Origin: Novosphingobium silvae
Lineage (GTDB): Bacteria > Pseudomonadota > Alphaproteobacteria > Sphingomonadales > Sphingomonadaceae
Assembly: GCF_009856825.1 (NCBI RefSeq)
Contig: NZ_WVTD01000002.1
Location: forward strand, 248,001-312,000
DNA length: 64,000 nt
Direction of reading: 5' to 3'
Part shown: piece by piece, positions 16,968 through 26,204 of the stretch
How the letters are laid out: the number at the start of each line of letters is the position of its first letter
How positions within the stretch are numbered: the stretch's first letter is position 1
The notes under the pieces: model-generated
Database searches by the model: none
Told to the model about the DNA's origin: nothing
Seen by the model: only the letters and a program-made list of their open reading frames with translations
Position numbers and translations under genes: made by a program

Positions 16968-18602
16968 ATGAACCAGCCCGCTCTCAATCGCAGCGACAGC
17001 CCCTGGTGGCGCGGCGCGGCGATCTACCAGATTTATCCGCGCAGCTTCGCGGACTCCAATGGCGATGGCATCGGGGACCTTGGCGGGATCACCGCAAGGC
17101 TCGACCATGTCGCCCGGCTTGGAGTCGATGCCGTTTGGATCTCGCCGTTCTACAAATCGCCGATGGCCGATTTCGGCTACGACATCTCGGACTACTGCGA
17201 CGTCGACCCCATGTTCGGCACGCTCGACGACTTCGACGCGCTCATCGAACGGGCCCGGTCGCTCGGCCTTAGGGTGATCGTCGACCAGGTCTATGCCCAT
17301 ACCTCGGACCGGCACCCCTGGTTCGCCGAAAGCCGCAGCTCGCGCACCAGCGCCCGCGCCGACTGGTACGTGTGGGCCGATGCCCGCGCCGACGGGTCAC
17401 CTCCCAACAACTGGCAGTCTATCTTCGGCGGCCCCGCCTGGCGGTGGGACGCACGGCGCGGCCAGTACTACATGCATAATTTCCTGAGCGAGCAGCCTCA
17501 GCTCAACGTCCACAATCCGGGCGTGCAACAGGCCCTGCTCGATGTCGCCTGCTTCTGGCTCGACCGGGGAGTGTCGGGCTTTCGCATCGATGCGCTCAAT
17601 CACTCGATGCACGATCCACTGCTGCGCGACAATCCGCCGGCGCCCGACGATGGTCGGACACGAACGCGTCCCTACGACTTCCAGTTGCAGACCTACAACC
17701 AGTCGCACCCCGATATCGTGGGCTTCATCGAGCGACTGCAGGCTCTGATCGCCAGCTATCCCGACACCTACTCGCTGGCGGAAGTCGGCGGACTGGGCGC
17801 AGGCGCCGAGATGAAGGCCTTCACGCAAGGTCCGGCACGACTGGACAGCGCCTATGGCTTCGACTTCCTCTATGCCGAGGACCTGACGCCTGCGCGCGTG
17901 GCGGAAGCGCTGGAGTTCTGGCCTGACGAGCCGGGTGCGGGCTGGCCGAGCTGGGCGTTCGAAAACCACGATGCGCCCCGTGCATTGTCCCGATGGTGCG
18001 CTCCCGACGAGGTGGACGCCTTCGCCCGCATGAAAGCGATGCTGCTGCTGTCGCTCCGGGGCAATCCGATCCTGTACCAGGGTGAGGAACTGGGCCTGCT
18101 GCAGGACGACATACCCTTCGAACTCCTGCACGATCCTGAAGCTATCGCGAACTGGCCGCTGACGCTTTCGCGCGATGGCGTCCGCACTCCGCTCCCGTGG
18201 AGGGCCCAGGACGAACATGGTGCCTTCAGCCAGGCGGCGCCTTGGCTACCGCTAAGTGAGCAAAACCTGGCTCGCGCCGTGGACCGGCAGGAGGGAGACC
18301 CCGGATCGCTGCTGAACCTGACGCGCGATCTGCTGCACCTGCGCCGGGGCAGCAGGCCGCTGCGAGTGGGCTCCTGCGAGGTTCTGACGGCAGATCAAAG
18401 TCGCCTCGTCCTCAGACGCAGGCTGGGGGATGAGACCTTGCTCGCAGCGTTCAACATAAGCGGAACACCACAGTCCTGGCCGCAACTCAGCCCCGCTGGC
18501 CTGCCGGTGCAAGGCCGCGTCCTTGCAGCCGTGAACGAGGCGTCGCCCTCGTTTCTTCCCGCGTGGGCGGGCATCTGGATCATCGAAGGAGAACAGGCGT
18601 GA
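16968..18602 (+). CDS. Alpha-glucosidase (GH13, oligo-1,6/alpha-1,4 type)
   Basis: A 544-residue GH13 exo-enzyme without a signal peptide. Motifs: YQIYPRSFADSNGDGIGDLGG at the N-terminus with the calcium-binding DxNxDGxGD loop, GFRIDALNH with nucleophile Asp208, LAEVGG with Glu272 and FENHDAPR with Asp335. This resembles bacterial alpha-glucosidases that release glucose from maltose and malto-oligosaccharides. It starts 23 bases after the amylase gene, and its stop overlaps the next GTG start (GTGA), which implies an operon. Confidence 0.9.
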   Translation: MNQPALNRSDSPWWRGAAIYQIYPRSFADSNGDGIGDLGGITARLDHVARLGVDAVWISPFYKSPMADFGYDISDYCDVDPMFGTLDDFDALIERARSLGLRVIVDQVYAHTSDRHPWFAESRSSRTSARADWYVWADARADGSPPNNWQSIFGGPAWRWDARRGQYYMHNFLSEQPQLNVHNPGVQQALLDVACFWLDRGVSGFRIDALNHSMHDPLLRDNPPAPDDGRTRTRPYDFQLQTYNQSHPDIVGFIERLQALIASYPDTYSLAEVGGLGAGAEMKAFTQGPARLDSAYGFDFLYAEDLTPARVAEALEFWPDEPGAGWPSWAFENHDAPRALSRWCAPDEVDAFARMKAMLLLSLRGNPILYQGEELGLLQDDIPFELLHDPEAIANWPLTLSRDGVRTPLPWRAQDEHGAFSQAAPWLPLSEQNLARAVDRQEGDPGSLLNLTRDLLHLRRGSRPLRVGSCEVLTADQSRLVLRRRLGDETLLAAFNISGTPQSWPQLSPAGLPVQGRVLAAVNEASPSFLPAWAGIWIIEGEQA

Positions 18603-20650
18603 AATCCCTTGCTTGGCTGGCCCTCGCCAGCGCCGCTCTCGTGCCGCTTGGCGGCCAGGCTCTGGCTCAGGACGTCACGGCGGCTTCGCCCGATGGCAGC
18701 ATAGTCCTGACCGTGGGCACCGACGGCGACAGCAGGCCCGTCTGGTCGCTTTCCCGCAAGGGCAAGCTGCTGATCGCGCCGAGCAAGCTCGGCTTCGTCC
18801 TGGCCGACGGGCTCAACATGGTGCGCGGATTTTCCATCGCGGGCAGCGAGAAGACTTCGGCCGACGACACATGGGAACAGCCATGGGGCGAGCGCCGCTT
18901 CGTCCGGAACACATACAACCAGGTCACGGTCCGTTTCCGGCAATCGGAGCCGCAGGGATCGAAGCTGATGAACGTCACCTTCCGCCTCTTCGACGATGGT
19001 GTCGGGTTCCGCTACGAACTCCCTCGGCAGGCCGGGCTCGAGACGATGAAGATCGCCGACGAGACCACAGAGTTCGATATCGTTCCCAAAGGCACCGCCT
19101 GGTGGATCCCGGGCGGGGAATGGAACCGATACGAGCAGGTCTACCAGCAGACGCCGATCGACGGCGTATCGACGGCGCATACGCCCATAACCATGAAGCT
19201 GGACGACGGCACGCACCTCTCGTTCCACGAAGCGGCGCTGGTTGACTATGCCGGCTACTGGTTCAAGCGCGCCGATGGCCAGAAATTCCGTACGACGTTG
19301 TCGCCTTCCGCAGGCGGTCCGCGCGTGGTGCGGACACTGCCTTTCGCGACCCCGTGGCGCACGATTCGCATCGCAGACGGTGCGGCAGGGCTGGTCGAGA
19401 GCGACCTGGAGCTCAATCTGAACGAGCCGAACAGGCTTGGAGACGTGAGCTGGATCAAACCGGCGCGCTACATCGGGATCTGGTGGGGGATGATCCGCAA
19501 CGACTGGAGCTGGGCGGAAGGACCCCTCCACGGCGCCACCACCGCGCGCACGAAGAAGTACATCGACTACGCCGCCCGGCACGGGTTCCGCGGTGTGCTG
19601 GTGGAGGGATGGAACAAGGGCTGGAACGGAGACTGGTTCGGGCATGGCGACGCTTTCAGCTTCACCGAGCCGACGCCCGACTTCGATCTGAATGCGGTGA
19701 CCCGATATGCCCGCAGCAAGGGCGTGCGCCTGATCGGTCACCATGAAACGGGTGGAAACATCGCCAACTACGAAGCGCACATGGATGACGGCTTTGCGCT
19801 TTACGCAAAGCTTGGCGTTGACGTGGTGAAGACGGGATACGTTGCCGATGCGGGTGGCATCATTGCCGATACCGATGCGCCAGGCGGCACCCCTGGACCG
19901 ATGCGGATGGAATGGCACGATGGCCAGCGGATGGTACAGCACCACCTCGCCGTCGTTCAAGCCGCCGCTCGCCACCACATAGCCATCAACGCGCACGAGC
20001 CCGTGAAGGACACCGGACTTCGCCGCACTTATCCCAACTGGATCGCGCGGGAAGGCGCGCGCGGGATGGAGTACAATGCCTGGGGCACGTTCTCCAACGG
20101 CCCCGAGCACGAGCCGACCCTCGTCTACACCCGGATGCTGTCCGGCCCGATGGACTTCACGCCCGGCGTTCTCAGCCTGGAAGGCGCGAAAGGTCCCCTC
20201 GCCTCAACCCTGGCCAAGCAGTTGGGGCTCTATCTGGCGATCTACTCACCGATCCAGATGGCGGCTGACTTCATCGAGCAGCTGGACAAGCACCCGCGCG
20301 AGATGGACTTCATCAAGAGCGTGCCCACCGACTGGTCGCAAAGCCACCTGATCGCCGGCGAAATCGGGGATTATGCCGTCTTCGCACGGCGGGATCGCCA
20401 GTCTCCACGGTGGTTCGTCGGAGGGGTGAACGATGCCACTGCGCGCACGGTGAAGCTTGCATTCGACTTTCTCGAGCCCGGCAAGCGGTACAAGGCCGCC
20501 GTATGGAAGGACGGCGATGGTGCGACGTACCTGACGGAGGCACGTCACAAGATTTCCTACGAGACGAGGACGGTTCGCAAGGGCGACAGCATGGATGTCT
20601 GGCTTGCTCCCGGCGGCGGCGTTGCCATGCGCCTCGAACCGGTGCGCTGA
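18599..20650 (+). CDS. Glycoside hydrolase family 97 (alpha-glucosidase-like)
   Basis: A 683-residue enzyme with a signal peptide (residues 1-24, ending GGQALAQ), an N-terminal beta-sandwich and a catalytic (beta/alpha)8 barrel, the arrangement of GH97. Blocks typical of the family are visible: KYIDYAARHGFRGVLVEGWN, LIGHHETGGNIANYE and the TYPNWIAREGARGMEYNAW segment carrying catalytic-site Glu residues. GH97 includes inverting alpha-glucosidases (SusB) and retaining alpha-galactosidases; the neighbours favour alpha-glucosidase, with calcium dependence expected. The GTG at 18599 was chosen because it couples to the preceding stop and begins exactly at the signal peptide. Confidence 0.88.
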   Translation: MKSLAWLALASAALVPLGGQALAQDVTAASPDGSIVLTVGTDGDSRPVWSLSRKGKLLIAPSKLGFVLADGLNMVRGFSIAGSEKTSADDTWEQPWGERRFVRNTYNQVTVRFRQSEPQGSKLMNVTFRLFDDGVGFRYELPRQAGLETMKIADETTEFDIVPKGTAWWIPGGEWNRYEQVYQQTPIDGVSTAHTPITMKLDDGTHLSFHEAALVDYAGYWFKRADGQKFRTTLSPSAGGPRVVRTLPFATPWRTIRIADGAAGLVESDLELNLNEPNRLGDVSWIKPARYIGIWWGMIRNDWSWAEGPLHGATTARTKKYIDYAARHGFRGVLVEGWNKGWNGDWFGHGDAFSFTEPTPDFDLNAVTRYARSKGVRLIGHHETGGNIANYEAHMDDGFALYAKLGVDVVKTGYVADAGGIIADTDAPGGTPGPMRMEWHDGQRMVQHHLAVVQAAARHHIAINAHEPVKDTGLRRTYPNWIAREGARGMEYNAWGTFSNGPEHEPTLVYTRMLSGPMDFTPGVLSLEGAKGPLASTLAKQLGLYLAIYSPIQMAADFIEQLDKHPREMDFIKSVPTDWSQSHLIAGEIGDYAVFARRDRQSPRWFVGGVNDATARTVKLAFDFLEPGKRYKAAVWKDGDGATYLTEARHKISYETRTVRKGDSMDVWLAPGGGVAMRLEPVR

Positions 20651-20697
20651 CGAGGCGGAATCGCTCGGCCCTCGGGGCCCGGTGCCCGGTGCCCGGT

Positions 20698-21342
20698 TCA
20701 GCTACAAGACGACTTGGTGGTGCCCCCGGTGACGCCGGGGGTGAGGTTCCGGTCGTCGCGGATGATGAAGGCGGACTCGCGCCGGAAATTCGTGCTGCGG
20801 ACGAACATCGTCCCGAAGATCGGCTGATAGGTGTAGTATACCTCCACGAACATCACAGCGGAGCCGGCGCTGGCGGTGATCTGGGGATTTCCCATACCGC
20901 TCAGCCGGCTGCCCGTCAGGCCTGCGCCCGTGGCGCCGTACTTCGACTGGATCTTCAGGCTACCGCGGCAGCGCTGCCAGTGGATGTACTGCCGGCCGGT
21001 GCTCGGATCCACCTCCAGGCTAGAGAGGATCACCCGCCCGGTCGATTCGAACTTTATGCCCGCGCCTTCGATGAGGGCGCCCGTCAGGATCGAATCCACC
21101 TGCGTTTCGCTGACGGTCGGGGTAACGGCGCTATTGTCCGTCTGGCCGAGGCGAGAGGCATTGTCGGCGACGGAAGACGCGATCTGACCGACCTGCATGT
21201 TGACGGTCGCCATGTAGGCCATCTCGGCGCCGTAGAAGCCCATCGCGATCACGATAGGCAGGATCAAGGCGAATTCCATGAAGGACACGCCGCGCACATC
21301 CTGCCGCAGCCTGTGCGCAAAAACGGCGAACCGGCGTATCAC
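20698..21342 (-). CDS. TadE/TadG-family pilus assembly protein
   Basis: A 214-residue protein with a short basic N-terminus, RGVSFMEFALILPIVIAMGF forming the single TadE-type transmembrane helix (about 17-40, with the conserved Glu after Phe-Met), and an extracytoplasmic domain with two Cys. TadE-like minor pseudopilins belong to Flp/Tad pilus machines for adhesion. It is the third gene of a three-gene set and overlaps the previous gene by 4 bases. The remaining tad genes (cpaA-F, tadB/C) are not in this window. Confidence 0.8.
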   Translation of the reverse strand: MIRRFAVFAHRLRQDVRGVSFMEFALILPIVIAMGFYGAEMAYMATVNMQVGQIASSVADNASRLGQTDNSAVTPTVSETQVDSILTGALIEGAGIKFESTGRVILSSLEVDPSTGRQYIHWQRCRGSLKIQSKYGATGAGLTGSRLSGMGNPQITASAGSAVMFVEVYYTYQPIFGTMFVRSTNFRRESAFIIRDDRNLTPGVTGGTTKSSCS

Positions 21343-21935
21343 GAGCAGGTCCCCGCCGCCGAGCCGTACTTCTCCTGAAGCGCGTAAGGCTGGTTCTTCT
21401 TGACCACGCTGGCACTGATCGTGCGGGACGTGTTCGTGCCGGTGCCGAAGGGGATGAAGAAAACGGGAGTGTAGGTCACCGTGACTGAATAGAGTACGAC
21501 GTCGTTCGCGCCGCCGTTATCCTCCGTACCGACGTCGGCGTCCCATCGACCGTTCCTGTTCTCGTCGGTGTAAGCCTCCGACCGGTCGCACACGCCGTTG
21601 CCGTTCTTGTCGTTCCAGGCTTCGGCGCGCTTGATGTCGGCGAAATCGTAGTAGCTCACTCGCTTGGAGGTGACTATCGCGCCGGGTGCCACGCCCTTGA
21701 CGATGCTCATCACATAGGCGTCCGCCTTGGCGGTGTCCGCAGTCTCCAGGGAGTCGCTGCGAGCGGCCTGGTTCACCGCGCCGCGCAGCACCGCAGTGAG
21801 GTAGGCCCAGTGACCCATGTCATATATGCCCAGCAGCAGCGTGATGAGGATAGGCGCCGCGATCGCGAACTCGACCACGGTCGCGCCCCGCTGGTCCTCC
21901 CGGCAGCGGCGTGAAAGCGCACCTGCCCGGCCCAT
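21339..21935 (-). CDS. TadE-like protein with EF-hand-like calcium-binding loops
   Basis: A 198-residue TadE-like pseudopilin: basic N-terminus, RGATVVEFAIAAPILITLLLGIYDM helix (17-40), then a surface domain. Residues 109-120 read DKNGNGVCDRSE, a complete 12-position EF-hand/dockerin loop (D1, N3, N5, G6, D9, E12). A second, less regular copy follows at 124-135 (DENRNGRWDADV). Such loops bind calcium outside the cell and are unusual in TadE. The ATG at 21935 overlaps the TadG stop and begins just before the helix. Confidence 0.78.
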   Translation of the reverse strand: MGRAGALSRRCREDQRGATVVEFAIAAPILITLLLGIYDMGHWAYLTAVLRGAVNQAARSDSLETADTAKADAYVMSIVKGVAPGAIVTSKRVSYYDFADIKRAEAWNDKNGNGVCDRSEAYTDENRNGRWDADVGTEDNGGANDVVLYSVTVTYTPVFFIPFGTGTNTSRTISASVVKKNQPYALQEKYGSAAGTCS

Positions 21936-23698
21936 CACTCGACAACCCGCAATTCGCCGACCTGCTTGGCGATCTCCTGGAAGGCCGAGTTCAGTTCGGA
22001 GGCGCTGGTCGCCGTGTAGGAGCTGGCGTCCGACGCGCATGTCGTAAGGTCGGTGCTCAATCCAGAAGTGAACGCGATCACCCACACCCGGATGCCCTTG
22101 TCCTTGATCGCCTCGCACGTGGCAAGGAAGCGCTGGGTGTGGCGCGCCCTGTCACCGGAGCTGCCGTCGGTGGTGACCCGCCGATCCCAGAACTCGATCC
22201 CCCATGCCTGCGGGATGTAGATGTTGGGCTCCATCTCGCCGTCGGTCATGAAAATGACGTGACGGGCCACTTCGCCGCCGTTGCGCGGTTCGTCGTTCAC
22301 CAGGTCGCCCCACATGCCCTGCGGCGAGATCATGCGGCCGCCCCAGATCATGCCGATGTCGAGGTAGGTCCCGCCCACGGCCGTCAGCGAGTCCGTGTAC
22401 TGATCGAATGCGGACTTGCTCATCTCGCCCAGAAGGCGCGCCGGGACGGGACAGTAGATGCCCGCCTGCTCGCCATCGTACATCGGCGAGGACGTGGTAT
22501 AACTGCCGCGGTCGTTCCATCGGGTATAGCTCAGTTGCGGGATCATCGGCGCCCACTTCGTGGCGTCGTTGTTCACATCCGGCCGGCTGTCGAGATCAAG
22601 GTCCAGCGCCGCCCTGGGCGTGATCCCCGTCGTCGGAGAGTAGCTGAAGGTCGCCTGGTTGACAGTGCTTCGCTCCTCGATGCAGCCGCCCCAGGTGATG
22701 TTCTGGTTCGCGCCGCTGCTGCCGATGGGAGTGCGCACGGAGGAGAATGCCTTGTAGGCCGTCATGTCATAGGCGACCGGGCGGTAGCGCATGACGTAGG
22801 GGCGATAGGCATAGCGCCAGTAGATGTAATAACGATTGCCCGAAGAACGGCAGGCATACTGCTTGCGCCGCACATACCTTGACGATCCCGAACTGGTGTC
22901 GGTGTAGCTATCGTCTCCGGGCACCCGGTTGTCGCAATAGTTGTTGCGATAGGCCGTGCTGGAGTAGACGTTCCAGCTGTCGTAGCTGTCGTTGTCACGA
23001 TCATCGTCGGGCTCGTAGATCCGCGACTGGACCGTGCGATTGTCGACAAGATAACGCGTGTCGAGGTCAGTCAGCAGGCGCCCCACGTTGACCGTGGAAC
23101 TGAAGGGGACGAAGCCGTAGCGCACCCGCGCGTTCGAGCCGGACGTGGCACTCGTCATCGTGTTGTAGAAGTTCTTCATCGCCGAGCGCAGGGCCGCAAT
23201 GCGCGTGGTGTTGCCAAGCGAGAAGGCCATCGACCCGGTCGTATCGAGCACCATCATCACGTCCGCGTTGCCTACGCCCATGGAACTGGCGCATTCGACG
23301 GAGATGTTGAAACTGTCTTTCAAAAACACGCGCATCAGCAGCGTGTCGAGCACCGTGGTGGCGGTGGCAGTCACCGTATTGCCATCGTCAGGCGTCGAGA
23401 GAGTGAACGTGGTAGACCGGCTCGACTGCGCGTTGTCGTTGTAGTTGGTGAAGAAAAACGCGTTTGCGGACTTCCTCGCTGCCTCGTCGAAGCCATTCGT
23501 TGTCACCGCCCGCCGCCCGGCCAGGACACCCGCGTCGCAGGCGGCCTGCAACTGCTGCTGGGCAAGGTAGGTCCGGCCAAGGTCAACGGCGGAACCGATC
23601 ACAAGGGCACCAACCAGCAGCCCGATAGCTGCAATCGGGAGGATATTGCCCGCCCGGTCGCGCGAAAGCCGATTTGCAAATTGCGTTGCGTGGCGCAT
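21935..23698 (-). CDS. TadG-like protein with von Willebrand A domain
   Basis: A 587-residue protein: TadG-type N-terminal helix (about 17-42, RAGNILPIAAIGLLVGALVIG), a pseudopilin-like stalk, then a von Willebrand A domain with MIDAS DTTGS at 152-156 and a later FMTDGE. Between about residues 228 and 310 is a highly Tyr-rich, low-complexity insertion (16 Tyr in about 86 residues, with DDDRDND). TadG proteins are membrane-anchored, surface-facing parts of the Tad machinery and metal-dependent adhesion is plausible. The C-terminus ends with GELRVVE. It is first gene of the three-gene set. Confidence 0.82.
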   Translation of the reverse strand: MRHATQFANRLSRDRAGNILPIAAIGLLVGALVIGSAVDLGRTYLAQQQLQAACDAGVLAGRRAVTTNGFDEAARKSANAFFFTNYNDNAQSSRSTTFTLSTPDDGNTVTATATTVLDTLLMRVFLKDSFNISVECASSMGVGNADVMMVLDTTGSMAFSLGNTTRIAALRSAMKNFYNTMTSATSGSNARVRYGFVPFSSTVNVGRLLTDLDTRYLVDNRTVQSRIYEPDDDRDNDSYDSWNVYSSTAYRNNYCDNRVPGDDSYTDTSSGSSRYVRRKQYACRSSGNRYYIYWRYAYRPYVMRYRPVAYDMTAYKAFSSVRTPIGSSGANQNITWGGCIEERSTVNQATFSYSPTTGITPRAALDLDLDSRPDVNNDATKWAPMIPQLSYTRWNDRGSYTTSSPMYDGEQAGIYCPVPARLLGEMSKSAFDQYTDSLTAVGGTYLDIGMIWGGRMISPQGMWGDLVNDEPRNGGEVARHVIFMTDGEMEPNIYIPQAWGIEFWDRRVTTDGSSGDRARHTQRFLATCEAIKDKGIRVWVIAFTSGLSTDLTTCASDASSYTATSASELNSAFQEIAKQVGELRVVE

Positions 23699-24087
23699 CT
23701 CTGGAGCGGACCCGTTCGTTAGAAATTGCTCTATGATCGGCTGCGCTTAGCAGGAATGTCTTAAGGAAGTTTTCGCGGGCTGACCCGTGCTCTCGCAATT
23801 GCTTCGCGGCTCCGCCACTATCCGGGCCGTCGAAAAAATTCTTCGCCAGTCAGGAACCGAATGCCACGCATGTGCGTTGACATGCCCGATCCGGGAACCG
23901 CGCTTGGGGGAGCGGTCCAAGTGACACCGGTATGCCCCGTCGAACGAGTGCACAGGCAGGACATGGGTGGATTGAGCTGCTACCAGGCGCACGGTTTGCG
24001 TAACCACTTTGCGCCACGCCGGTAACGCGGTGCAACCGCCCTCCGGACGCCATGCCATGAGCCGCACCTTCGTCGAACGCGTAAACA
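23699..24087. other. 389-base gap between the tad genes and the hybrid kinase
   Basis: No believable gene is present; the frames that cross it lack ribosome-binding sites and composition typical of the neighbours. It must hold the divergent promoters for the TadG gene and the kinase. The only recognisable element is the EcfG-like promoter at 23853-23878. Confidence 0.5.
23853..23878 (+). promoter_or_regulatory. Candidate general-stress (EcfG-type) promoter
   Basis: GGAAC (23853-23857) and CGTT (23875-23878) separated by 17 bases match the alphaproteobacterial EcfG consensus GGAAC-N16/17-CGTT, reading toward the kinase gene 210 bases away. About one such match is expected by chance in 64 kb, so placement in an intergenic region before a kinase of the stress-signalling type is the main support. 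Confidence 0.4.
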
Positions 24088-25977
24088 ATGGCGTCCTGCC
24101 GGGACCGTCCCTTGCCCTCTGACCCGATCAAGATCCTGGCTGTCGACGACGTTCGCGAGAACCTCGTTGCTCTCGAGGCCGCTCTCGATCAGCCCGGCGT
24201 CGAACTGGTAACTGCCGCCTCCGGCCTCGAAGCGCTGGAACTGCTCCTGCGTCACGATTTCGCGCTCGCGCTTCTCGACGTTCAGATGCCCGAAATGGAC
24301 GGCTTCGAACTGGCTGAACTCATGCGCGGAACGGAACGTACACGTGGCGTGCCCATCGTGTTCCTCACCGCCGTCGCCACGGACGAGCGGCGCAAGTTCC
24401 GCGGGTTCGAAACGGGCGCGGTGGACTATCTCCTGAAGCCGCTCGATATCACGATCCTCAATTCGAAAGTCGCGGTTTTCGTCGAACTCGCCCGCCAACG
24501 CCGGGAAATCGCCTTGCAGCGGGACGAACTTGGCGCTGCGCTCGGCCGTCTTCGCGCCCACGGCGACAACTCTCCCCTCGCCGCGATGGAGATCGATTCC
24601 AACCTGAAGATCATCGGGTGGTATCGCAGCGCGGAACGAACGGTCGGGTATCCGGCCTCGGCAATGCTCGGGCTGTCCCTTTCGGACGCTCCCTTCATAC
24701 GTCCGGACGGCGACGGAACGGCCTTCCTCTCGGGCATGAACACCCTTCTGGATGGCGCCGCCGACCGACGCGCCATGCAGACGCACAGCTTCATCCGCGC
24801 AGACGGCGCCTTGCGGGAGGGCGAATGGTACTGCTCGTCTCTTGCCGGCAGCGGCGGGCGGCCGGGTAGCGTGATGATCGAACTGCTCGACGTGACGGAA
24901 CGTCGCCGTGCCGAGGACACCCAGCGCCTGCTGATCGGTGAGCTGAACCACCGGGTGAAGAACACGCTCGCTACCGTGCAGGCGATCGCCTCTCAGGGGT
25001 TCCGCCACGCCCGTTCCGAGCGTGAATTTCAGGATGCCTTCACGGGCCGTCTCCAGGCCCTTGCACGCGCCCACTCCATGCTCAGCGCCACCACCTGGGA
25101 GCGTGCCAGCCTGCGGGCCCTTATCGCCGACCAGGTGGCGATCGGCGCGGTGAGCGAGGACAGGCTGCTGCTGGACGGGCCCGATGTCGATCTGCCGCCC
25201 GAACTTGCGCTGCGTTTCTCGCTCATCTTCCATGAACTGGCGACCAACGCGCACAAGTATGGCGCGCTGTCGAATGCAACCGGGACGGTGCGACTTGCCT
25301 GGCGATACGAGGGGGGCATCCTTTCGCTCGAGTGGTCGGAGCAAGGCGGGCCGCCGGTGTCGCCGCCCGAGCGGCGCGGTTTCGGCTCCACACTCATCGA
25401 ACACAGCATGGCGGCAGACGGCGCACGGATCACTGCCGAGTTCGCTCCTGAAGGTGTTTGCTGGCGCATGACACTGCCGCTCGATAGCGCCGCCCCCCCG
25501 CCCGAGAAGAACCCGATAGGTGAACGCCGAGGTCTTGCGGCGCGGAGTTCGATTTCGGCCGCGAGCCCGCCTCCGACACCCGCGGTCCCTGCGGAAGCGC
25601 TGCCGCCCGTGCGTGTGCTCGTCGTCGAGGACGAGCCGATGGTCGCCATGGAACTGATGATGGAGCTGAGGGACGGCGGCGCCAGCACGATCGGCCCCGC
25701 GACCTCCTGCTCCCAGGCCCTTGCCCTGATCGGACGGGAAGCTCCGGACCTCGCCCTGCTCGACGGCAACCTGAACGGTGAAAAGATAGACGTGGTGGCG
25801 GACGCCCTCGCCGCGCGCGACATCCCGTTCGCCTTCGTCAGCGGCTATGACCGGGACCACCTGCCGTCCGACCATGCCGCCCGCCCGATGTTGGCAAAGC
25901 CCTTCCTCGCCTCCGACGTCTCCCGGATGCTGCGGCGCCTGGCGGCCGAAACGAAGAAGACAGTCCGCCAGGACTGA
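24088..25977 (+). CDS. Hybrid sensor kinase: receiver - PAS - HWE histidine kinase - receiver
   Basis: A 629-residue soluble protein with no membrane segments. An N-terminal receiver has Asp20/Asp21, phosphoacceptor Asp64 in [11 protein letters not shown] and Lys117. A PAS-like domain covers about 160-270. The kinase has phosphorylated His288 in LNHRVKN, the N-box [11 protein letters not shown] and Trp416-x-Glu418, which together define the HWE class. A Pro/Ala linker leads to a C-terminal receiver with Asp559 in [14 protein letters not shown]/HisKA_2 kinases often feed PhyR-type general stress or light signalling in alphaproteobacteria. The start ATG has a weak ribosome-binding site. No partner regulator is adjacent. 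Confidence 0.88.
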   Translation: MASCRDRPLPSDPIKILAVDDVRENLVALEAALDQPGVELVTAASGLEALELLLRHDFALALLDVQMPEMDGFELAELMRGTERTRGVPIVFLTAVATDERRKFRGFETGAVDYLLKPLDITILNSKVAVFVELARQRREIALQRDELGAALGRLRAHGDNSPLAAMEIDSNLKIIGWYRSAERTVGYPASAMLGLSLSDAPFIRPDGDGTAFLSGMNTLLDGAADRRAMQTHSFIRADGALREGEWYCSSLAGSGGRPGSVMIELLDVTERRRAEDTQRLLIGELNHRVKNTLATVQAIASQGFRHARSEREFQDAFTGRLQALARAHSMLSATTWERASLRALIADQVAIGAVSEDRLLLDGPDVDLPPELALRFSLIFHELATNAHKYGALSNATGTVRLAWRYEGGILSLEWSEQGGPPVSPPERRGFGSTLIEHSMAADGARITAEFAPEGVCWRMTLPLDSAAPPPEKNPIGERRGLAARSSISAASPPPTPAVPAEALPPVRVLVVEDEPMVAMELMMELRDGGASTIGPATSCSQALALIGREAPDLALLDGNLNGEKIDVVADALAARDIPFAFVSGYDRDHLPSDHAARPMLAKPFLASDVSRMLRRLAAETKKTVRQD

Positions 25978-26090
25978 ACGGCGCCCGCGACACGTGCCGG
26001 AAAAGGCGCCGCCGGTCGCACCCTGCACTCCGCTTTCGCCGCTCCGGCCCTTCACGTCCGTGGGCGGCGCGACAACTCCCCGAGGGTGGT

Positions 26091-26118
26091 TTGCTTTTGA
26101 CCTCGGTTGCACTATATG
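26091..26118 (+). promoter_or_regulatory. Possible purC promoter
   Basis: TTGCTT (26091-26096) and TATATG (26113-26118) are 16 bases apart, about 87 bases before the purC ATG. A plausible but weak sigma-70-like match. Confidence 0.3.
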
Positions 26119-26204
26119 CGCGCACGAATTCCCTGGCCGTGGAAGTCGCCAACGCGGCTCGATCTGCCGGGTTTGCTCTTTCGACCGTTTCAAGGACCAC
26201 GCGT

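Noticed and set aside
23747..24088. Possible 113-residue minus-strand gene in the tad-kinase gap
   Set aside because: There is no ribosome-binding site, no recognisable domain and a shadow-like composition.
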